From Clostridiales bacterium (GTDB lineage Bacteria > Bacillota > Clostridia > Christensenellales > Aristaeellaceae), in NCBI GenBank assembly GCA_004556155.1, contig SFIM01000025.1:1-35536 (forward strand): a DNA stretch of 35,536 bases, given 5' to 3'. Positions 22,605 to 30,381 of this stretch are shown one piece after another. The position numbers and the translations under genes are program-made. Below the pieces are notes generated by a model. That model was not told the origin of the DNA. It saw nothing but the letters and a program-made list of their open reading frames with translations, and made no database searches. Numbering within the stretch: position 1 is the stretch's first letter; the number at the start of each line of letters is the position of its first letter.

Positions 22605-23626
22605 GTCTGCACGATGTCAAAGCCCGCAGCGCGCGCCATGCGGTTCATCACCGCCAGCCCCACGCCCGATTCGGGATAGGTTTCGCTGAACACGCGGGTG
22701 ATCCGATCGTCGTCCGCCTGGCGCAGCAGGGCGAAGACGCGGTGCGCGGCGGAGGCTTCGTCGGGCCCCAGATCGGCCGTGCGGCGATTGCCGTACAGCG
22801 GCAGGTGCTCGCTGGCGGCCAGGATCAGCGCGCGCTCGGTTTCGGGCAGCGCGTCGTATTCGCTGCGGATGCGCGCGGCCACCGCCTCCGCCGTGCCCTC
22901 ATACAGGGTCATGCGCGCGCGGGGCGCGTAATGCTTGTGCTTCATGCCGGGAGAGGGCGCGGCCTCGCCCTCTTTGAGCGGGCGCATGACGCTGTCGGCC
23001 ACCTGCACCTGCCCCAGCACGCCCGCGAGCATATCGGGCGTGATGCCGCCGGGGCGCAGGACGGTGGCGATATCGCCCGTCAGCGCCACCACGGTGCTTT
23101 CCACGCCCACATCGCACGCGCCGCCATCCAGAATCAGCGGGATGCGGCCGTCCATATCCTCCAGCATGTGCGCGGCCAGCGTGGGGCTGGGGCGGCCGGA
23201 GCGGTTGCCGCTGGGCGCGGCGATGGGCAGGCCGCACGCCTCAATCAGCGCGCGCGCCACAGGGTGCGATGGCATGCGGATGGCTACGCTGTCCAGCCCG
23301 GCCGTCACCACGGCGGGCACGATATCCTTTTTGGGCAGGATCATCGTCAGCGGCCCCGGCCAGAAGGCTGCGGCCAGCCTGCGCGCCATATCGTTGATGT
23401 GGCACAGCGGCTCCATATCGGCAAGCGCGGCGATGTGCACGATCAGCGGGTTATCCGCCGGACGCTCCTTGGCGGCAAAGATCTTGCGCACAGCAGGATC
23501 GCTGAGCGCGTTTGCGCCCAGACCGTACACGGTTTCGGTGGGGAAGCCTACGATTTCGCCCGCGCGCAGCAGCTGCGCCGCCTGGGCGATGCTGGCGCTG
23601 TCGGCCGGTAAACAAAGGGTGCGCAT
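22601..23626 (-). CDS. tsaC: L-threonylcarbamoyladenylate synthase (Sua5/YwlC type)
   Basis: A 341-residue two-domain enzyme. It condenses threonine, bicarbonate and ATP into threonylcarbamoyl-AMP for t6A in tRNA. The catalytic YrdC domain fills about 8-200, with GEIVGFPTETVYGLGANA, KERPADNPLIVHIA, PGPLTMIL and APSGNRSGRPSPT. The Sua5 C-terminal domain follows (about 225-341), preceded by PGMKHKHYAP. The ATG at 23626 has GGAGG 8 bases upstream. The extra 25 codons from 23701 are not coding-like. It converges on bofA. TcdA, which acts later on the same modification, is also in this window. Upstream lies a 277-bp palindrome chain that may be its leader. Confidence 0.92.
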   Translation of the reverse strand: MRTLCLPADSASIAQAAQLLRAGEIVGFPTETVYGLGANALSDPAVRKIFAAKERPADNPLIVHIAALADMEPLCHINDMARRLAAAFWPGPLTMILPKKDIVPAVVTAGLDSVAIRMPSHPVARALIEACGLPIAAPSGNRSGRPSPTLAAHMLEDMDGRIPLILDGGACDVGVESTVVALTGDIATVLRPGGITPDMLAGVLGQVQVADSVMRPLKEGEAAPSPGMKHKHYAPRARMTLYEGTAEAVAARIRSEYDALPETERALILAASEHLPLYGNRRTADLGPDEASAAHRVFALLRQADDDRITRVFSETYPESGVGLAVMNRMARAAGFDIVQT

Positions 23627-23666
23627 AGGGTGCGCCTCCGTTTCTTGCAATACCTGTTTTAAAAAC

Positions 23667-23943
23667 AAGGAGGAACAAGCTGTTCTTTTCTGCTTGTCCA
23701 AAAAGCACAGCTAACTAGCCGAGAAGTAAAGAAGGGGCGCAGCTCCTTTTTTTGTAATCCGCAGCGGCGGCGTGTACGGCGCGAGGAGCAGCCGTCAGGC
23801 TGCTTCCTATGTCATTTTCTGCCCGTGAGCCGTTGGCTCACAAGAAAATGACGTACTCGATGAAAGTCTGCTTTAGCTGACTTTCATCGTCAGGCTGTCA
23901 AAATTTATTTTGACAGCCTGAGAGGAACATGCTGTTCCTCCTT
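23667..23943. repeat. Chain of palindromes with 11-bp inverted ends
   Basis: The ends AAGGAGGAACA (23667-23677) and TGTTCCTCCTT (23933-23943) are inverted copies. Between them lie these perfect or near-perfect hairpins: 23785-23807 (GCAGCC/GGCTGC core), 23811-23852 (GTCATTTTCT outer arms and GTGAGCC inner arms), 23858-23889 (CGATGAAAGTC arms of 11 bp), 23890-23921 (TCAGGCTGTCAAAAT arms of 15 bp) and 23922-23940 (GAGGAACA arms). The last three adjoin with no gap. Nothing codes here. The structure suggests a structured RNA or a cluster of mobile palindromic units. Confidence 0.75.
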
Positions 23944-23944
23944 T

Positions 23945-23972
23945 ATTATAGCACATTGTGAAGGAATGTAAA
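23945..23972 (-). promoter_or_regulatory. Promoter reading into the palindrome chain and tsaC
   Basis: On the minus strand this reads TTTACA (23972-23967), a 16-base spacer, then a perfect TATAAT (23950-23945). Predicted transcription would begin near 23938, at the first hairpin, and run about 310 bases before the tsaC ATG. Confidence 0.6.
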
Positions 23973-23999
23973 GCGACGCGCCATCCCTGAAAAGCAAGG

Positions 24000-24746
24000 C
24001 TACGCGTCGTCCCCGGCGAAGGCGCGCACGCGCGCGTCGGCAAACACCTGGGCAGGCGTGCCCTCGCACAGGATCTCGCCCTCGGCCATGTACAGGATGC
24101 GCCCGGCCACCTCGCGGGCAAAGGACATTTCATGCGTAACCACGATCATCGTGTGACCCTCCGCCGCCAGATCGCGGATGACGGAGAGCACCTCCTGCGT
24201 AAGCTCGGGATCCAGCGCGCTGGTCGGCTCGTCAAAGCACAGGATATCGGGATCCAGCGCCAGCGCCCGGGCGATGGCTACGCGCTGCTGCTGGCCACCG
24301 GACAGGAAGCACGGGTAGGTATCGGCCTTGTCGGACAGCCCCATGCGGGCAAGCAGCGTCCGCGCACGCTGCTCTGCCTCCTTGCGGCTGCGGCCCAGCA
24401 CGCAGCGCTGCGCATCGGTGATATTGCGCAGCACCGTAAAGTGGGGGAACAGGTTAAAATCCTGGAATACATAGCCCATGCGGCGGCGGATGACGCGCAG
24501 GCGGCTTTCGGGCTCATAGCCTTTTTTCTCGGTATCCACCATGGCTTCACCGCCGATTTCAATGCGTCCCGCGTCGATGCGCTCCAGCTCCGCCAGGCAG
24601 CGCAGAAAGGTGCTTTTTCCCGAGCCCGAGCGGCCGATGATGGCTACCACATCGCCCTTTTGCAGGGACAGGGACACGCCCTTGAGGATATCGCGGCCGT
24701 CAAAGCGCTTGCGCACGCCGCTGGCGGAAAGAATCAAATCGCTCAT
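24000..24746 (-). CDS. Polar amino-acid ABC transporter ATP-binding protein (GlnQ/ArtP-like)
   Basis: A 248-residue cytoplasmic ATPase that powers amino-acid import. The Walker A motif GRSGSGKST is near residues 38-46, followed by the Q-loop in FQDFNLFPHFTV, the signature LSGGQQQR, the Walker B ILCFDEPTSALDP and the switch histidine in VVTHEMSFA. The DFNLFPH sequence is typical of the polar amino-acid group. The ATG is 4 bases after the permease stop, with GGGGTAAGG as Shine-Dalgarno. It is the third gene of an operon with the permease and binding protein. The substrate is an amino acid that cannot be named from the sequence alone. Confidence 0.9.
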   Translation of the reverse strand: MSDLILSASGVRKRFDGRDILKGVSLSLQKGDVVAIIGRSGSGKSTFLRCLAELERIDAGRIEIGGEAMVDTEKKGYEPESRLRVIRRRMGYVFQDFNLFPHFTVLRNITDAQRCVLGRSRKEAEQRARTLLARMGLSDKADTYPCFLSGGQQQRVAIARALALDPDILCFDEPTSALDPELTQEVLSVIRDLAAEGHTMIVVTHEMSFAREVAGRILYMAEGEILCEGTPAQVFADARVRAFAGDDA

Positions 24747-24750
24747 TGCC

Positions 24751-25416
24751 TTACCCCCTGTAATAGTCCATGCGCTTGTTCAGCCGGTCGAAAACGACCT
24801 CGACCACCGTGTTCATCAGCAGATAGAACGCGCCCGCCAGAAACAGCGGCAGCAGCGAACCGGTGGCCGACGTGGCCTTTTTGGCATAGTAATACATATC
24901 GCACAGGGCGATGCAGGTAACCAGCGCCGTATCCTTGACCAGGGTGACCACCTCGTTGGATACGGGCAGGAGCGAGCGCTTGAACAGCTGCGGCAGCAGG
25001 ATGCGGAAGAAAATCTGCACCCGGCTGAAGCCCAGCGCCTTGCCGGCCTCGCGCTGGCCGCGCGGGATGGATTGCAGCCCGCCGCGGAAGATCTCGGCAA
25101 AGTAGGCGGCGTAGTTGATCACAAAGGCTACCACGGCCGAGGCCATGCGGTCAAAGGGATGCCCCAACAGCCGGGGCAGGATAAAATAGATGGCGAAAAT
25201 CTGCAAGATCAGCGGCGTGCCGCGCAGCACCAGGATGCACACGCGCGTGGGCACGGATACGATCTTGAGCTTGCACATGCGCATCAGCGCCACGATTACG
25301 CCCAGCGGCAGCGAAAAAATCAGCGTATAAAAGAACAGCGGCAGCGTAACCTCCATGCCAGAGAGCATCTGGCGCATCAGACCCAGCAGCATGTCGGGGT
25401 TGCTCAGATATTTCAT
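24751..25416 (-). CDS. Polar amino-acid ABC transporter permease (HisM/GlnP-like)
   Basis: A 221-residue inner-membrane subunit with about five helices, forming a homodimeric or single-gene channel. The family features are GMEVTLPLFFYTLIFSLPLG near the start, the LRGTPLILQ block near 65-75, NYAAYFAEIFRGGLQSIPRGQ near 110-130, and the ATPase-docking EAGKALGFSRVQ. One permease gene is present, which suggests a homodimer. GGGAGG precedes the ATG. It lies 66 bases after the binding-protein gene. A stable hairpin in that gap may set the relative expression of the two. Confidence 0.88.
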   Translation of the reverse strand: MKYLSNPDMLLGLMRQMLSGMEVTLPLFFYTLIFSLPLGVIVALMRMCKLKIVSVPTRVCILVLRGTPLILQIFAIYFILPRLLGHPFDRMASAVVAFVINYAAYFAEIFRGGLQSIPRGQREAGKALGFSRVQIFFRILLPQLFKRSLLPVSNEVVTLVKDTALVTCIALCDMYYYAKKATSATGSLLPLFLAGAFYLLMNTVVEVVFDRLNKRMDYYRG

Positions 25417-25443
25417 GGAATCCTCCCTACAGATACGACAAAT

Positions 25444-25467
25444 GGGGCTGCCGCTTGCGACAGCCCC
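25444..25467 (-). promoter_or_regulatory. Hairpin between binding-protein and permease genes
   Basis: GGGGCTG (25444-25450) pairs with CAGCCCC (25461-25467), and the inner bases extend the stem. It lies in the transcribed gap. No strong T-run follows on the minus strand, so it probably stabilises or attenuates the transcript and does not end it. Confidence 0.5.
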
Positions 25468-25482
25468 TGAACGTACACAAAA

Positions 25483-26286
25483 TTACTTGCCAACGATGGT
25501 CATATCCTGGCTGAACCACTTGGACGCGATTTCGGCCAGCGTGCCGTCCTGCGCCAGCTCCGTCAGGGCGGCGTTGACGGCCTCGGTCAGGGCGACGTCG
25601 CCCTTGCGGAAGCCGATGCCGTATTCCTCGCCCGCCAGCGTTTCATCCAGCAGCACATAGTCCGCGTCCATGGCGGTGATGTAGTAATCGGCCACCACGA
25701 AATCGACCAGCACCGCGTCCACGCCGCCATTGCTCAGATCCATCAGCGCCGTGGCGTTTTCCTCAAAGTAGCACACCTCGCCGAGCGAAGCCTTGAAATC
25801 CGCCGCGGCGTTGAGCGCGTCCTCAGCCGTGGAGCCGGTTTGCAGGCCCAGGCGCTTGCCGGCCAGATCGCTCAGGGTTTTATAGGGGGAGTCCTTCAGG
25901 ACCGTAACGACCATTTCGTTTTTCATGTAGGGGATGCTGATGCTCATGGCCTCCAGGCGCTCGGGGGTGATGCTCAGGCCGTTCCAGATGCAGTCGATAT
26001 TGCCCGAATCCAGCTCCATCTGCTTGGCGTCCCAATCGATGCCCAGGCGTTCCAGCTTTACGCCCAGCTTATCGCACACGGCCTTGGCCACGTCGATATC
26101 AAAGCCCGTAATTTCGCCCGTGACGGGATCCAAATACCCCATCGGGGGGAAGCTGGCGTCCAGGCCCAGCACAAGCTTGCCGCGCTTTTGCAGATCGGTC
26201 AGCGACGTATCCTCCGCCAGGCAATGGTGCGCCGCGACACCTACCAACATCATACAGACCAGCAACAGAGAAAACAGCTTTTTCAT
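25483..26286 (-). CDS. Amino-acid ABC transporter substrate-binding protein
   Basis: A 267-residue secreted binding protein of family 3 (SBP_bac_3). It has a signal peptide ending near residue 24 (CLAED). No typical lipobox is present, although a Cys lies at residue 22 in the hydrophobic stretch. The body shows KLVLGLDASFPPMGYLD (about 36-52), GFDIDVAKAVCDKLGVK and GNIDCIWNGLSITPER, which are the classic amino-acid-binding blocks. GGAAAGGAGT precedes the ATG. It is the first gene of the operon under a near-perfect promoter (26354-26382). The ligand is not identifiable. Confidence 0.9.
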   Translation of the reverse strand: MKKLFSLLLVCMMLVGVAAHHCLAEDTSLTDLQKRGKLVLGLDASFPPMGYLDPVTGEITGFDIDVAKAVCDKLGVKLERLGIDWDAKQMELDSGNIDCIWNGLSITPERLEAMSISIPYMKNEMVVTVLKDSPYKTLSDLAGKRLGLQTGSTAEDALNAAADFKASLGEVCYFEENATALMDLSNGGVDAVLVDFVVADYYITAMDADYVLLDETLAGEEYGIGFRKGDVALTEAVNAALTELAQDGTLAEIASKWFSQDMTIVGK

Positions 26287-26353
26287 CGCAACGCACTCCT
26301 TTCGGAAGATTTTTATTCAGCCGGCCGATGAAAGCGCCATGCTGAATGCAGGC

Positions 26354-26382
26354 AGAATATCACCATTTCAACATGGTGTCAA
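26354..26382 (-). promoter_or_regulatory. Promoter of the amino-acid ABC operon with an inverted repeat in its spacer
   Basis: On the minus strand this reads TTGACA (26382-26377), a 17-base spacer, then TATTCT (26359-26354). The spacer contains CACCAT-GTTGAA-ATGGTG, a perfect 6-6-6 inverted repeat (26361-26378). A protein bound there would block polymerase. Confidence 0.75.
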
Positions 26383-26445
26383 TAAAGAGAAATGTTTTTT
26401 TACTGCTTTTTGCATAATTATGTAGAATCCGGAAAGGCTGCGGGC

Positions 26446-26488
26446 AAAAAAGAAAGCATCCGGCGCGGAGCGGTTCCATGCCGGATGC
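26446..26488 (-). terminator. Terminator after the deacetylase gene
   Basis: On the minus strand GCATCCGGC pairs perfectly with GCCGGATGC, and TTTCTTTTTT follows. It lies just past the stop of the 26509 gene. Confidence 0.85.
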
Positions 26489-26508
26489 CATATTAACGAA
26501 GAAAGGGA

Positions 26509-27849
26509 TTAGTCCTTGCGCTGCTCATAGGAATCGCTGCCTACGCCGAAATACACGGTGTTGGGGGCAAGCTCAATGCCATTGACGGCGAACAGCTCCT
26601 CCACCGTAACGCACAGGAAGCCGCGAGCGGCCAGCAGCTGGGGCAGGGTTTGCGTATAATCCGCCGTGCCCGAGCGCAGATCGTGGCACAGGATCACATC
26701 GCCGTCCAGCGCCTTGCTGGCCAGGCGGCGCGCTTCGCTTTCGGGGTTTTTCACATTGCCGCCCGCATCGGCGGATACCAGCGTCCAGTGAATCAGGGGC
26801 AGGTGCACATCTTCATTGATATACACCTTTTCATCGCCGCCCGGCGCGCGCATGATGGATACGCCCCGGCCGGTGACGGCGGTCAGCTTTTCATTCAGCT
26901 GATCGCGATAGGCGATCACCTTGCCCTTGACCTGATAGGGATAATCGTGCACATAGTTGTGGCTGCCGGTGATGAAGCCCGCGTCGTGCTGCATGGCCAG
27001 GTATTCAGGGCCGTAGGGGATGCGCTCGCCCACAATGAAGAACGTGGCTTCGGCGCAGCCGCGGCGCAGATTGCGCATCACCCGCAGGGTAACGCTGCGC
27101 GTTGGGCCGTCGTCAAAGGTGAGGGCCACCATCTTGTAGCGGCTGTTATCGGTTTGGCGCAGGGCTTCGCTGGTCAGGTGCCCGGCCAGGGCAGCGTAGG
27201 GCACGCGCACGTGCATCAGCGTTTGCTTGCCGTCGTACAGGCGATCGGCGCGGAAGTGCAATTGCAGATAGGCCACCGTCAGGGTAAAGGGCGCGCTTGC
27301 AAGATCCTGCGTCAGCGCGTCCAGGCGCGCTTCGTCCGCGGGCTCGCCCGGGAAATAGGCGCTTGCCTGCGCGCGCACCGCATCGGCCACGATCTGCCAG
27401 CCCGCCTCGTCTGCAATCACATCGGAAAGCGTTATGGCCTTGCCCGTCAGCAGATCATAGGCACGGGTATCCACGGCGGTGTAGATCTGCTTGCGATCGT
27501 CCTGCACGCTGGCCGTCATCAGGAAGGAAGCCCAGCTTTCGCCCGTGCGGTACACCGTGGCGCCCACGTCCAGCAGCGCGCCCTCCTTATCGCGGGTGGC
27601 GCGGGCAGGCAGGAAGGCGCGGCCCTGGGTTTCCAGCTGATCGATGGCGGCGCGCAGCTCGGCGTTGACGCTTTCGTTTACCGTGACCGGCCAGGCGCGG
27701 TCGATGGATACGTTGTTGCCGAGCCGTTCATGCTCGAAGGACTGGGTCATCTGCATGTGCTCGGGCAGGGTTTCGTATTTTTCAGCGGCCAGCGCGCCGG
27801 GCAGCGGCAGCATCAGCAGGGCCAGAAGCAGCGATAGAAATTTACGCAT
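26509..27849 (-). CDS. Secreted polysaccharide deacetylase
   Basis: A 446-residue exported enzyme expected to remove acetyl groups from cell-wall polysaccharide or peptidoglycan. The signal peptide ends at about residue 22 (GALAAEK). The N-terminal half (about 40-230) resembles the DUF3298-type domain found in some PdaC-like proteins. The NodB domain follows from about 240. It includes metal motif TFDDGP (about 245), SHNYVHDY as the His-x3-His motif, and APGGDE in place of the usual RPPYG block. SADAGG stands where the conserved Asp-x2-Asp-Trp normally lies. The catalytic Asp and His are therefore present but two accessory motifs are altered. The operon is single-gene, with its own promoter and terminator. 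Confidence is high for the family and lower for the activity. Confidence 0.83.
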   Translation of the reverse strand: MRKFLSLLLALLMLPLPGALAAEKYETLPEHMQMTQSFEHERLGNNVSIDRAWPVTVNESVNAELRAAIDQLETQGRAFLPARATRDKEGALLDVGATVYRTGESWASFLMTASVQDDRKQIYTAVDTRAYDLLTGKAITLSDVIADEAGWQIVADAVRAQASAYFPGEPADEARLDALTQDLASAPFTLTVAYLQLHFRADRLYDGKQTLMHVRVPYAALAGHLTSEALRQTDNSRYKMVALTFDDGPTRSVTLRVMRNLRRGCAEATFFIVGERIPYGPEYLAMQHDAGFITGSHNYVHDYPYQVKGKVIAYRDQLNEKLTAVTGRGVSIMRAPGGDEKVYINEDVHLPLIHWTLVSADAGGNVKNPESEARRLASKALDGDVILCHDLRSGTADYTQTLPQLLAARGFLCVTVEELFAVNGIELAPNTVYFGVGSDSYEQRKD

Positions 27850-27880
27850 GAAGCGCCTCCGTTTGTATCATTTTGATCCT

Positions 27881-27909
27881 ATTATAGCTGGTTTTGCATC
27901 TAAAGTAAA
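27881..27909 (-). promoter_or_regulatory. Promoter of the deacetylase gene
   Basis: On the minus strand this reads TTTACT (27909-27904), a 17-base spacer, then a perfect TATAAT (27886-27881). It overlaps the gap and touches the upstream LysR gene end. Confidence 0.6.
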
Positions 27910-27917
27910 TCCAGTAA

Positions 27918-28808
27918 TTACGCTTGCGCGCTTTCCAGCAGTAATTGTCGCAGCGGCTCTGCCCAGCGGTTGAGCGGCCGGGCAGTATCCTCCAGCAGGT
28001 AAATCTGCCGCCGCGGCCAGTCGCATTGCAGCGGGATGGCCACCAGATCCCCGGCGGCGAGCGCCTCGGCGGCAAAAAATTGCGGGATAAAGCCGATGCC
28101 CAACTGGTGCAGCAGCAGCGGCAGCAGCTGCGCGGCGGTGGCGGCCTCCACATCCGGGCAATAGATCAGCTGTTCCCGCAGAAACAGCTGCGTGTGCCAG
28201 GCATGGGTCTGCGTGCCGCGCCGCAGGCCGATCCAGGGATACTGCGTCAGCTCCCGCAGGGTGTGCGCGCCCTGCGCCAGGGCCGCAAACTGCCGCCCGC
28301 CCACCAATAACTCCTGAAACGAGCTAAGCGAGGTGCGCCGCACGCTGCCGGGCAGCGATACGGGCGACGTGACTAAAGCGATATCCGCTTCGCCGTCCAG
28401 CAGCGCCTGGGTGGTCTGCTGGTTGGTATCGTTGCGGATGCAGCAGCGCACCTGCGGATGCCCGGCCTGAAAGCGCTTGAGCACGGGCAGCAGCGCCCCG
28501 TGCAAGGCCGTTTCGCTGGCGCCGATATTGATCACCCCGCCCGAAGCATCCAGGCGCAGCTCCTGCTCCGCCTGGGATAATTGATCAAAGGCGATGCGCG
28601 CATGGGCGTACAGGCGCTCGCCCGCTTCAGTGAGCTGTACGCCCCGGTGCGAGCGGGCAAACAGCGCGCAGCCAAGCTGGTTTTCAAGGTTCTGGATGGC
28701 TTTTGATACGTTGGGCTGGTTGCTTAGAAGCGCCTGCGCGGCGCGGGTGAAGCTGCCGCAGCGGGCCACATAGTAAAATACGCGGTAGTAATCATAGGTA
28801 ATGTTCAT
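27918..28808 (-). CDS. LysR family regulator divergent from a MATE exporter
   Basis: A 296-residue LysR-type regulator. The N-terminal helix-turn-helix (about 1-60) has YYRVFYYVARCGSFTRAAQ and NQPNVSKAIQNLE. The effector domain (about 90-290) contains INIGASETALHGALLP and ADIALVTSP. The ATG has GGAGAG 8 bases upstream. It is divergent from the MATE gene with 122 bases between them. A perfect 8-9-8 dyad lies in that space, downstream of its own promoter. LysR proteins usually control the divergent neighbour and themselves, so control of the exporter is the natural inference. The effector is unknown. Confidence 0.88.
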   Translation of the reverse strand: MNITYDYYRVFYYVARCGSFTRAAQALLSNQPNVSKAIQNLENQLGCALFARSHRGVQLTEAGERLYAHARIAFDQLSQAEQELRLDASGGVINIGASETALHGALLPVLKRFQAGHPQVRCCIRNDTNQQTTQALLDGEADIALVTSPVSLPGSVRRTSLSSFQELLVGGRQFAALAQGAHTLRELTQYPWIGLRRGTQTHAWHTQLFLREQLIYCPDVEAATAAQLLPLLLHQLGIGFIPQFFAAEALAAGDLVAIPLQCDWPRRQIYLLEDTARPLNRWAEPLRQLLLESAQA

Positions 28809-28846
28809 GAAACAGCCTCTCCATGCCGGTTTTACATGGTAACGAT

Positions 28847-28871
28847 TCCATATATGTATGATCTATATGGA
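28847..28871. promoter_or_regulatory. 8-9-8 dyad between LysR and MATE genes
   Basis: TCCATATA (28847-28854) and TATATGGA (28864-28871) are perfect inverted arms around nine bases. The AT-rich centre fits the T-N11-A form of LysR sites. The dyad overlaps the expected -35 region of the MATE gene and follows the start of the LysR transcript. Confidence 0.6.
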
Positions 28872-28878
28872 TAAAAGT

Positions 28879-28907
28879 ATTATATACTATCCCCGCTGCG
28901 CCGTAAA
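28879..28907 (-). promoter_or_regulatory. Promoter of the LysR gene
   Basis: On the minus strand this reads TTTACG (28907-28902), a 17-base spacer, then a perfect TATAAT (28884-28879). The dyad lies at the expected transcription start. On the plus strand TATACT (28883-28888) is a possible MATE -10 box without a good -35. Confidence 0.5.
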
Positions 28908-28930
28908 GCGCAAAAGGAGGAATCCGCGCC

Positions 28931-30268
28931 GTGAACAAGGATTTAACCGTAGGAAAGCCAGAAAAGGTGCTGTGGGCCTTCTGCCTGCCGTTGTTTGGCA
29001 GCATCATTTTTCAGCAGCTTTACAACATTGCCGACAGCCTGGTGGCGGGCAAGTTTATCGGCGAAAACGCCCTGGCTGCCGTTGGCAACAGCTATGAGAT
29101 CACGCTGATCTTTATCGCCTTTGCCTTTGGCTGCAATATCGGCTGCTCGGTGGTGGTGTCGCGCTACTTCGGGGCAAAGCTGTACGCCGATATGAAAACC
29201 GCCGTGCATACCACACTGATTTTCAGCGGCGCGGTGTGCGCTGTGCTGATGACGCTGGGGCTGATTTTCCAGCAGCCGCTGCTGCAATTGATCAAGACTC
29301 CTGAGGACGTGCTGGCCGATTCCTCGCTGTACCTGGATATCTACATCTGGGGTTTGCCCTTTGTGTTCTTCTATAATATCTCGGAGGGCATCTTCTCGGC
29401 CATGGGCGATTCCAAAACGCCCTTTATCTTCCTGGCCTGCTCCTCGCTGTCCAACATCGCCATGGATATCCTGTTCGTCACGGCGTTCAATATGGGCGTG
29501 GCGGGCGTTGCCTGGGCCACCTTCCTGTGCCAGGGGATCAGCTGCCTGCTGGCGCTGTACTTTGTGCTGCGCAGGCTGGCGAAGATCCGCATCGAGGACG
29601 ACCGCGCACGCCTGTTTTCGCGCCGCATCCTGGGGGAGATCGTACGCATCGCCCTGCCAAGCACTTTGCAGCAGAGCTTTATCTCGGTGGGCAACATCGT
29701 TATCCAAAGCGTGGTCAACAGCTTTGGCGCCAGCGTAATGGCCGGGTATTCGGCGGCAATCAAGCTGAATAATCTGGTGATCACCTCCTTTACCACACTG
29801 GGCAACGGAATATCCAACTATACCGGCCAGAACCTGGGCGCGGACAAGCCCGACCGCGTGCGTGCGGGCTTCAAGGCCGGGGTCAGGATGGTGTGGCTGC
29901 TGTGCGTGCCGCTGGTGGCGCTGTATCTGCTGTGCGGCGAGGCGCTGATCCGATTCTTTATGAACGCGCCCTCCGTGCTGGCGGTGGAAAGCGGCTTGCA
30001 GCTGCTGCGTGTGGTTGCGCCCTTCTACTTTGTGGTATCGGTCAAGCTGGCAGCGGACGGCGTCCTGCGCGGGGCCGAGATGATGCGCGCCTTTATGGTA
30101 AGCACGCTGACGGATCTGGTGCTGCGCGTGGCGCTGGCAGTGTTCCTGTCGGGCGGCATGGGTACGCTGGGTGTGTGGAGCGCCTGGCCCATCGGCTGGT
30201 GCGTGGCTACGGGGCTGTCGCTGCTGTTCTATCTGCGCAAGTTCAAAAAGCAGCCGGTCGCCGCCTAA
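28931..30268 (+). CDS. MATE family efflux transporter
   Basis: A 445-residue inner-membrane exporter with 12 predicted helices, exchanging sodium or protons for drugs or metabolites. Features of the DinF/NorM-like clostridial branch include PLFGSIIFQQLYNIADSLVAG (split across residues 20-41), AVGNSYEI, and the second-half LPSTLQQSFISVGNIV and SAAIKLNNL. The GTG start at 28931 follows AAAGGAGG with a 10-base spacing, and there is no nearer ATG in frame. It is divergent from a LysR gene that probably controls it, and a terminator follows. The substrate is unknown. Confidence 0.9.
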   Translation: MNKDLTVGKPEKVLWAFCLPLFGSIIFQQLYNIADSLVAGKFIGENALAAVGNSYEITLIFIAFAFGCNIGCSVVVSRYFGAKLYADMKTAVHTTLIFSGAVCAVLMTLGLIFQQPLLQLIKTPEDVLADSSLYLDIYIWGLPFVFFYNISEGIFSAMGDSKTPFIFLACSSLSNIAMDILFVTAFNMGVAGVAWATFLCQGISCLLALYFVLRRLAKIRIEDDRARLFSRRILGEIVRIALPSTLQQSFISVGNIVIQSVVNSFGASVMAGYSAAIKLNNLVITSFTTLGNGISNYTGQNLGADKPDRVRAGFKAGVRMVWLLCVPLVALYLLCGEALIRFFMNAPSVLAVESGLQLLRVVAPFYFVVSVKLAADGVLRGAEMMRAFMVSTLTDLVLRVALAVFLSGGMGTLGVWSAWPIGWCVATGLSLLFYLRKFKKQPVAA

Positions 30269-30290
30269 AAATTCTTGACAGGTCTAATTT

Positions 30291-30325
30291 TCGCCGTTTG
30301 GCCGGGTAGCCAGACGGCGATTTTT
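30291..30325 (+). terminator. Terminator after the MATE gene
   Basis: TCGCCGTTTGGC pairs with GCCAGACGGCGA, with one wobble and a 6-base loop. TTTTT follows. A TATAAT for the next gene lies only 5 bases beyond it (30330-30335). Confidence 0.85.
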
Positions 30326-30381
30326 GTTGTATAATATAAACCTTAATACGAAGCATATCGCACACGATGGGAGGACGCCGG

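Larger units (their letters stand above)
23627..23999. other. Intergenic region made mostly of palindromes
   Basis: No gene is visible in these 373 bases. They contain six or seven hairpin-forming sequences, four of them adjoining, and one promoter-like sequence on the minus strand. A plus-strand hairpin with a T-run lies at 23735-23757 (AGGGG-CGCAG-CTCCT, then T). Together they lie upstream of tsaC and downstream of the amino-acid ABC operon. Confidence 0.7.

Noticed and set aside
23898..23930. Possible ten-residue leader peptide (MFLSGCQNKF) after AAAGGAGG on the minus strand
   Set aside because: The predicted transcription start lies within the ribosome-binding site, so it would not be fully transcribed. 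It also lies in palindromes that explain the sequence.
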